From contig VNWV01000016.1 in assembly GCA_009801085.1 (NCBI GenBank), positions 1 to 64,000 on the forward strand: 64,000 bases of DNA. Reading direction: 5' to 3'. The position numbers and the translations under genes were made by a program. Every line of letters begins with the position of its first letter. Position 1 is the stretch's first letter. The DNA comes from Lasiodiplodia sp. COLG20 (Eukaryota; Ascomycota; Dothideomycetes; Botryosphaeriales; Botryosphaeriaceae). Below the pieces are notes generated by a model. The model was not told where the DNA came from. It saw nothing but the letters and a program-made list of their open reading frames with translations, and did no database searches. Below are positions 57,101 through 64,000 of this stretch, piece after piece.

Positions 57101-59315
57101 TGATGCTAGCTTATTTAGAGCTTGCAAGGACGGGAAAACCCAGATGGTGTCACAGCTCCTTGCCTATGGCGCACCTGCCGATGCACATATCATGCATCGT
57201 CTAGTACAAAGCAGTCCGCTGTACATTGCCTGCCAAAACGGCCATTGCGAGATCGTGCGCGAACTGTTGAGACATGGCGCCCATGCCGGCATGGATACAG
57301 AGATGGGAATTCCACTTGTCGTGGCAGCAAGTAACGGGCATCTGGAAGTCGTTCAGACCCTACTCGATGCAGGTGCTGACGTGAACGCGCAAACATCTGA
57401 AGTTGCGTCAGACACAGACGAGTCAGTTGTGTCATTACCTGGCGACTTGTTTGAAGATGATTCGGGTGAGGAGGATAACCAACAAGATGAAACACCTCCT
57501 ACCGCCTTATTCGAGGCTGCTAAATACGGATTCAAAGATATTTCCGAGCTACTCTTGTCGCGCCAGGCAATAGTTTACGCTCCTCCTAATATCCCAAATG
57601 CCGTTGCAAGCGCATGCAGTGTAAGTTCCAACGATCACACTCTAGAGAAATTGGAGCTCCTACTCGATTCTGTCTCTAAGGGCAAATATCCATACCGTAC
57701 ATACGCGGATGCTTTGAGACAAGCCGCAGAGCAACACAACAGTAGGGCGTTCGACCTTATACTCGAATACGTTCCAGGAGACACTGAAACCTTGATCAAT
57801 TCATGCAAATGCGGATCACTCAGGGGTGTGCGAACGCTCATGAACAGAGGCATTGACATCAAGCAAATGGACGCGGATGGAGCCCTACCCCTACACGAAG
57901 CGGCCCGTAACATGCACATGGAAGTGGTTCAATATCTACTGGACAATGGAGCCGATCCCAACCAGCTTGATGGCCGTGGGATGACCGCTCTTATAGCGCT
58001 CCTCACCATGTGCGTCTACAACCTGTGCCACCTCAAGGGTCCTGAAAGTCTGAGAAATACAAAGTCCGATGAGGTCATTATCCACTATCTTCTCGCCAGC
58101 GGTGCTCACACTAAGGTCACAGGACAAGAAGATGAGCATCCACTGCAGCTGGCCTCGTACTGGGGTAATGCGCATGTTGTTCGTCTCTTGCTCGACAATG
58201 GAGCTACCGTAGACGCTCAAGGTGGATCATACGGATCGGCCCTGTTCGCAGCCATAGATGCAGATCATCCAGACATTGTTCGGCTCTTGCTAGAGAAAGG
58301 TGCAAGTCCGCGATTGACCCGCCAGCTCAACGCACGCGACAAGCGCGGTGGCTTGGACAAACGGCGAGCACGTGTTTCCAAGCGGACCTCATACGCAGAA
58401 AATATCACTCAATCTCCCCTGGAGGCTGCAATGCGAAAACGAAGCCCGGAGTTACTTCAAGCCTTTCTTTCTTCCGCCAAGCCACTTCAAGTTTGCGATA
58501 GAGAATTGGTGTCCGCTGCGGAAGCTCATAATTCGACGAGCGGTCGTCTGAAGAGTGATCTCTGGCTCCTTCTAATCAATGACGACGCCATCATCGTTCC
58601 TGAGCAGGCTTTGGTAGCTCTAGTAACCATACGTCACCCCGACACTTATCTTCTACAACTCACTTTGGAACGGAGTACTTGTGGGGTGACAGAGCAGATG
58701 CTTTTGCACGTATCGGATACGGATACTCTAGAACAGCTGCTTGATCATACGCTGGTTTGCGATATCACAGAGAGGGTTATTCTAGATGTGCTGAGAGCCG
58801 ACAATAATCTTTGGATGAGGAATATTGGGTGGGAAGCACAATACCTCGAGTGTCTCTGGCATCCTGGTCTGAATGTCACAGACGAAATCCTTCGAATCGC
58901 AGCCAGCAGATGCGAAAAGGCACTGTGGTTTCTTCTCTATCGCCTTCAAGAGCTAGGTACGGATGCAGTCATCTCCGACGAACTTCTTCTCGACATTGCA
59001 GGTGGAGACATAGAAGACGCTGGAAAAGCTGCAGCGCTTACCTGCATACTTGAAGACTTCCGAACTGAGCCACTGACGGAGGAATTGGGTCTGCAAATCA
59101 TTGAAAAAGGCAGAACTGCCACGCAGAGTCTCATGATACTATCAGGGATACGTGATAGAATTCAGGTGGACGAAGGGCGAAAGAAGCAAATTGAGAACAA
59201 TCTAGTGAGGAGGATACATGATGAATGGTCGATGGAGGAGGAACATAGGAGGCAACTTAAGGATGACTTGGAAAGAAAGGCGTTCAGGCGGGCATCCAGG
59301 AATCAGAAAAAGTAG
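51193..59315 (+). CDS. NACHT-ankyrin NLR-like protein, 2,668 aa
   Basis: Three exons: join(51193..51754, 51801..52794, 52865..59315). ATG 51193 is the first ATG in frame. Introns are 46 bp (GTGAGT...TTTCAG, phase 1) and 70 bp (GTGAGT...TTCAG, phase 2) and rejoin the frame exactly. Residues 1 to about 190 are a helical N-terminal domain (VGDVAMQCDPVHAAPPWACVRFLL) as found ahead of NACHT in fungal STAND proteins. The NACHT NTPase has Walker A GVRGCGKS (304-311) and Walker B IYLAIDAVDEL (412-422). A winged-helix-like linker is followed by a very long ankyrin array, broken by an acidic Asp-rich loop (56571-56595) and other loops. The end holds degenerate ITE/VTE-type repeats and a basic helix. 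It is a candidate non-self sensor or incompatibility-type protein. Confidence 0.9.
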
Positions 59316-59770
59316 ATGAAGTGGGTAAAGGGTGCAGGAGGAGGCGAGATTGTTACACAGCAGTAACAAAGCATCATCTCAGCTTGGACCCGCTGCCAGC
59401 GACGCCAGCAAGTCCCAGCAGCCTCCACACGAAGGCTTTTTCGGGCCAACGCGTTATCTGGCCCAAGGCAAGGCGGATATATATGTTTGATACGAGTACC
59501 TCTCATTAACACGCCTGCTACCATGGATGTACGAGCTTCCAGCAGCAGCGGTGGCGAAAGACCAAAATTGAGCGGGAGAGGCGACAGACCTACGAGTGTT
59601 CGGGTATTACTAATGAGGTAGACGCTATTGAGATATATTTAAAGTGACTTCTCGGGTCGAGTGTTTTATAGAGTTGCAAGTTGAGTAACTAGCCTTTCAA
59701 ACGAAAGCAAACGTGCACGATTCATTTTATAGTAATTTGAGTTCGTTAGTATAGAAAAAACATCTATAAA
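59316..59770. other. Intergenic, RIP-tinged at right end
   Basis: No gene recognised. The catalytic domain of the following GH71 relic should be encoded here but is absent. The sequence near 59600-59760 is AT-rich and not coding. Confidence 0.5.
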
Positions 59771-61719
59771 CCGGGTGATGTCAACCTGCCGCTCCGAATG
59801 GTGACCATTCTTAAGATGAACCCCCTCTCTGACTTTGTGAACGTCATGACATGGGTGAGTGCTCCGCACCAAGCACGAGGTTTAGAGTTAACGCGCTCCC
59901 TGGGCTGAATGACGGCCCTGAGAGCCACTACTTTGGGAACATTTGGGCCGAGCAAAACACCGACATTGAGCCTGCGCGCTACGCCACGCAGGCCGACGCG
60001 CCGCACACAGGGTGGCTGCCGCTGCTTAGCTCCTTCAGTGATGCATACATCCGGGGATGGTCAGCTTCTCAGATGCAGCCCATGGTGGGAGAGGAGGTAA
60101 CGGGTGCAATGTGGTACACGACAGTCCTAAAGGACACGAAGTGCCAGACCGACGGGCTCACGGTCACCGACAACGACGAGCAGGCCATGTATTTCGAGAA
60201 GCCTGACGGCATGTCGAACAGCACAGACACGCTCAACTTCGCCGCCGTCGTGCCATCGGCCGGTGCGGGGTGGAAGGTGCAGTTGTTCAGCGACGGCAAC
60301 AAGGTGCTCGACGCGAAGCTCAACCCGGGTCTCAACTACGGCACGATACCGGGAAAGAAAGCCGGCTGGCAGCGCATGCACATTGTTGACGGGGCAGGCA
60401 ACATCGTCCGCGTGGCGGCAGGCGGGCGGTGCGTGTCGTCGGGCTGCCCAGATTGCATCTACAATATGAACCCGCAGGTGGTGCCGCTATCCGACAACAC
60501 TGAGGACAATGGGAGCTGCCCGATGGACTGCTCTCCTCCCGAAACCTTCACCCCGGACGTCTGCGATGACGGGCCGTTCAGCTTGGACACGCTCCTCGAC
60601 GACACGCCCGATGTTCCGGACATGTGCATCAACGAGTACCTAATCACCGCTCTGGCCGATGCGCTGCAGGATGCACTCAACGCATACGAGGACATCCTCG
60701 ACGATGGCTACGACGCCAAGTTTAAGACGTACGCAGACTACACCCGACAAGCCATCCCAGAGCAGCTGGATGCCTACATGTCAGAGCACGCGCCCGACCG
60801 TTTCTCGTGCCTGGAGGAACGCCATCAGCAGTGCTGCAAGGACTGCAAGGTCGCGTGTGGAGTGTGCGTAAAAGGCGATGACTGCGAGACAGGCGTTCGC
60901 AACTTCACAGAGCCATGCACCAAGTTCGTGCCGCACCCGGGCCTGGGGAACGGCCACGAGGCCAACACGGTGTGGCACTTCACGCTGAGTGACGAGGATG
61001 GCTTCTACAACGACGTCTCCACCTCGTACGGCATCGACAAAGAGTGGATCGCTTTCGGCAACCGCGTGTCCAATTACGCCAGCGGCTGCTGGAGTGACAA
61101 ATGCGACGACAATATGTACTGGACCGGCTACCCAATGCGTGCTCCCAACGTCGACATCCAGGATCCGAAGGATGCCATTACTGACGGCATCGTAATGCTA
61201 CGAAACCTCCACGAGGATCTGGCTGACGCCGCTCTCGCCGCGGCCAACGATCTCTATCCCGACGACCTGGCTGACGTCGTTGACGCCGCGACCATCCCGG
61301 TGCTAATAGCGCGCGAGGCAGTCGACGCAATGAAGCAGGTAGTCGAGGAGGCCGAGGATATTGAGGAGCAGCAGCGCAAGCAAATGATCCTGAACTTTGT
61401 CCTCGGCATCCTCATGTTCATCCCAGCCGCCGGCGAGGCCATCGGCGCCGTCGGCCTGACTACGCTGGCCCGCGTCATCACGCTGATTGGTGACGTGGGC
61501 GCCACCGCCTTCGGTGTGTACGAAATCGTGGAGGATCCGGAGAGTGCGGTGGTGGTCATCTTCAGCCTGCTGATGGGCGCCGGTGGTGGGGGCAGGGGAG
61601 ACTTTAGGAAAGCGGGCTCGACAAGAAGGGGGATGAAGGAGAAGGACTACGCAGGGTTGGGGACAAAAATAAGAGCGCAGATGGATAAGGTCAGCACAAA
61701 GAGAAAGGGCTGTTACTAG
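59770..61719 (+). pseudogene. GH71 alpha-1,3-glucanase, 5'-truncated, killer-chitinase-like tail
   Basis: Upstream codons about 59775-59854 read PLRMVTILKMNPLSDFVNVMTW, and from 59908 the frame reads NDGPESHYFGNIWAEQ, the junction of a GH71 (mutanase) catalytic domain's C-terminal end. The 53 bp between them (59855-59907) start GTGAGT, contain TTAAC and should be an intron, but end in TG instead of AG. The 622-codon open frame from ATG 59851 runs through this intron. Most of the GH71 barrel is missing upstream. The rest includes a Cys-rich segment (CLEERHQQCCKDCKVACGVC) and a C-terminal part with hydrophobic helices (FVLGILMFIPAAGEAIGAVG) and YEIVEDPES, like the tails of fungal killer-toxin-type chitinases. 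Probably a pseudogene. Confidence 0.7.
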
Positions 61720-61805
61720 TGTGCTGGCCGTGGTACATTTCCCCAGAGGAATTATAAGGTTCCGGCTAAATATAGAAGAAAGTTAAATTTTACTCTATAA
61801 TGTAT
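61720..61805. other. Convergent 3' ends
   Basis: About 90 AT-rich bases between the GH71 relic and the PKS stop codon. Confidence 0.5.
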
Positions 61806-64000
61806 CTATATCTTAGCACCTAAAATCAACCTGAAAACCTTCTCCTCTATACAGTTCCCGTTCCCGCTCCACTCGACCCTCCCGAACCCAGCTTCCAGCA
61901 ACTGCGTACGCCAGTGCTCTTCATCAGCGAGTACATAGTCCCGCGCATCGTCGAAACGCCACCACCCGTCGAGCAGGCCGAAGACGCAGTCCAGCCATCT
62001 CAGTGGTCGCGTCAGCTCGAGCAGGCACAGTGTGCCCCCTCCGGGACGCAGCAGTCGGTACAAGTTTCTGCATGAATGCGGCAGCGAGCGCGTCGCGTGG
62101 ATACAGTTGGAGGAGACGACGAGGTCGCATGCGCCGAGCAGGTGCGCGGGGACCGTCTCGGCCTCGATGTCAAGCACCGAGAAGTCCATGTGCCGCTCCA
62201 CCACCGACGCGCCGTACCGCGCCTGAAACCTGCGCTTGGACGCGCTGACCAGAGCGACGGAGATGTCGGTGAAGACGTAGTAGAAGCTCGGCGGCTCCTC
62301 CCCTGAAGACGGCGACGACGACGAGGCCAGCAGCAGTTCCTCCAGCAGGGCGTGCGTCGTGCCACCCGTCCCGGCGCCTACCTCGAGGATGCGGAGAGGC
62401 TGCTGCTGCTGCTGCTGCTGTTCGCTTTGCTGTGTTCGCTGTTGTTGTTTGCGGTTCTGCAGCACCCGCTGCAGGAAGGCGCGCAGCATGGCCGTGCCCG
62501 TCGCAAAAAGGGGCGACGAGACGTACACGTCCTCGAGCAGTGCGCGCGCTTGGGCACTGTCGAACAGCAGCTGTAGTGCGTCGGCCGCGCCCGTCAGACA
62601 CGCCGCGAGACGGGGGCCAGTCACGGCGAGCAGTGAGTGCTCCGGGGTGTACCGTGGGAACGCCGCGAGGATGGCGGCTTGCAGTGATGCTGCTGTCGCG
62701 GATGGAGCTGGGACGGCGGTGCGGACCAGTGAGGAGCCGCTGCCGTCGCCAGAGCGGATGGCCAGGCCGGCGTCGCAAACGAAATCGAGCAATACGGAAA
62801 CGAGCCTGGCGTGCTTGGGGAGATGGGGGATGGGCGGGAGGACGGCGCCGGCGGGGAGGGCGTGGAGGTCACAACCCAAAGTGCTGAAGGCTTCGGAAAC
62901 GTAGGCCAGCGCGAGGGAGTTCTGCGCAGGGTGCACGTCTGAGAAGAATCCTGCCCATCCCGTCTGCCGGGCGAACTGCACGTAGTTCTTTTTGATGTGC
63001 CCGAACTCAGCCAAGGCTTGTAGGATGAAGTGTGGTTCTGAAGAAACACTGTTGGAGTCGATGGAGGTAGAGTAGTGGTTCCGCTGGGCTGACACAATCG
63101 CTTTTGAGTTGCTCATCGTGGTGGTGGTTGTGTCTTCACGGCCAATAATGTCGAGGAGGTCTGAGAAGGTGCACCTTTCGTCTATTTCGAGCAGTTTTGG
63201 CCTCTTCCCGAACATGCTCTCCATATCCGATTTGAGCTGGATGGCGACCAGTGAGTCCATTCCCATATCCCCAAGAGGCATGTCCAAAGAGATTCCGTCG
63301 GGACAATTTAGGTGCTCTGCGAGTAGGTTCGACAACCTGACAGCAATCGGCTCTTGGTCGAATGTCCCAACACTTGCTGGAGTTGGAGGCTGCTTTGTAG
63401 GAGGTCCGGACGAGTCCTCAGCTTCGCTCAAGCAGAGTTGTGGGACCGGAGACACAACAGCGGGCCGAGGATGTAATGTCGAGCAGATTTCCTGGCATAG
63501 ACTGTCAAAACTCTTATCTTGGTCGAAGTATTGCCGCACGGGGATCTCGGCTGAGAAGGTGTCTTTGATCCTCGCTTGAAGTTCGATGGCACTCAGTGAA
63601 TCCACCCCAAGATCACTGAGGCAAGTCGTTTGGTCGGTGCGTTCACATGAGAGTCCAGTTACTTCATGGAGAAGGGCCTTGACGGTGGCGTGCACTTCGA
63701 AAGCCAGGCTGCTTTCCGCACTACATGACCTTTCTTGTGCCCGGGGTTTCGGCGCAGTCGGCAGGGCCTCCGGGTCTACAAAAGACGAGCACACGTCCAC
63801 AGTACCCATTGGCTTCTTTTCGTTTCCATTCATGGCTTCCAGCGCTTTTTTCAAAGAGGTCTCGGGAACCGCAGAGAAGCTTGCACCCAGGATTGCTAGG
63901 AAGAGTGTCTTTTGGCGTGCATTGAAGACAAATATGTCGCTCAGAACAGTCGCGTCGCTTTTCAGATTCAATTTTGAGTAGACTGTCCACGGTCCTTGCG
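61806..64000 (-). CDS. Non-reducing polyketide synthase, C-terminal part (PT-ACP-ACP-CMeT)
   Basis: The frame is open from the right edge (5' end outside the window) to a stop at 61806, more than 720 codons. In order: the end of the product-template domain (PWTVYSKLN, VLSDIFVFN, FLAILGASFSAVP); ACP1 with GVDSLS (phosphopantetheine Ser codon about 63599-63597); ACP2 with GMDSLV (about 63254-63252); and a C-methyltransferase with SAM motif EVGAGTGG (about 62384-62361), SSNCIHAT and LRPGG. A Gln-rich run (about 62447-62400; CTG/TTG-rich on the top strand) lies just before the SAM motif, where the family normally has a short loop. The protein ends after the methyltransferase, with no thioesterase or reductase domain. 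It would build a methylated aromatic polyketide; release must be by another enzyme or is lost. Confidence 0.9.
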   Translation of the reverse strand, partial: QGPWTVYSKLNLKSDATVLSDIFVFNARQKTLFLAILGASFSAVPETSLKKALEAMNGNEKKPMGTVDVCSSFVDPEALPTAPKPRAQERSCSAESSLAFEVHATVKALLHEVTGLSCERTDQTTCLSDLGVDSLSAIELQARIKDTFSAEIPVRQYFDQDKSFDSLCQEICSTLHPRPAVVSPVPQLCLSEAEDSSGPPTKQPPTPASVGTFDQEPIAVRLSNLLAEHLNCPDGISLDMPLGDMGMDSLVAIQLKSDMESMFGKRPKLLEIDERCTFSDLLDIIGREDTTTTTMSNSKAIVSAQRNHYSTSIDSNSVSSEPHFILQALAEFGHIKKNYVQFARQTGWAGFFSDVHPAQNSLALAYVSEAFSTLGCDLHALPAGAVLPPIPHLPKHARLVSVLLDFVCDAGLAIRSGDGSGSSLVRTAVPAPSATAASLQAAILAAFPRYTPEHSLLAVTGPRLAACLTGAADALQLLFDSAQARALLEDVYVSSPLFATGTAMLRAFLQRVLQNRKQQQRTQQSEQQQQQQQPLRILEVGAGTGGTTHALLEELLLASSSSPSSGEEPPSFYYVFTDISVALVSASKRRFQARYGASVVERHMDFSVLDIEAETVPAHLLGACDLVVSSNCIHATRSLPHSCRNLYRLLRPGGGTLCLLELTRPLRWLDCVFGLLDGWWRFDDARDYVLADEEHWRTQLLEAGFGRVEWSGNGNCIEEKVFRLILGAKI

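Noticed and set aside
62003..62904. Several open frames opposite the PKS methyltransferase domain
   Set aside because: Antisense shadows in GC-rich coding sequence; the CTG run is the complement of the Gln codons.

Overview
The window looks like chromosomal DNA of a filamentous ascomycete (Pezizomycotina). The evidence is short GT..AG introns of 46-79 bp with CTRAY-type branch points, fungal-type gene families (NACHT-ankyrin, HET-like, Baeyer-Villiger monooxygenase, non-reducing PKS, GH71 glucanase), and a 20.7 kb repeat block almost stripped of CpA/TpG, the signature of repeat-induced point mutation (RIP). No genus can be assigned from the sequence alone.

Region 1 (1 to about 20,790) is a RIP-mutated repeat nest. 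Two Ty3/gypsy chromoviral LTR retrotransposons of exactly the same length (8,364 bp, LTRs 766 bp, pol on the minus strand) are nested: the inner copy (4172-12535) sits inside the outer copy (3035-4171 plus 12541-19767). Both have 5-bp target duplications. The outer copy entered one of two copies of an older repeat, whose other copy (about 1510-1780) preserves the empty site. A solo LTR (19870-20664) and several LTR fragments flank them. All coding capacity is destroyed, mostly by TGG/CAG to TAG changes, but Gag-Pol motifs and a chromodomain can still be read. An opposite-strand ORF lies between the integrase region and the 3' LTR.

Region 2 (about 20.8-42.2 kb) is gene-bearing. It holds a 5'-truncated HET-like gene, a pore-forming-toxin-like gene, and a run of small-molecule genes: a bicupin, a PaiB-like FMN-binding protein, a non-zinc MDR reductase, a decayed short-chain dehydrogenase, a three-exon cyclase/formamidase-like hydrolase and two Baeyer-Villiger monooxygenases. 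A pseudogene of a conserved fungal protein lies between the two monooxygenases. The run may be a catabolic or secondary-metabolite cluster; that is inference.

Region 3 (42.2-64 kb) holds an F-box-like gene, a secreted cysteine-rich protein, a broken secreted-protein gene, a small ankyrin protein, a 2,668-aa NACHT-ankyrin NLR-like protein, a 5'-truncated GH71 alpha-1,3-glucanase with a killer-chitinase-like C-terminus, and the 3' end of a non-reducing polyketide synthase that runs off the right edge. Several genes are broken (nonsense codons, lost splice acceptor, 5' truncation). Together with the RIP block and the NLR/HET/toxin-like content, this suggests a fast-evolving accessory region.
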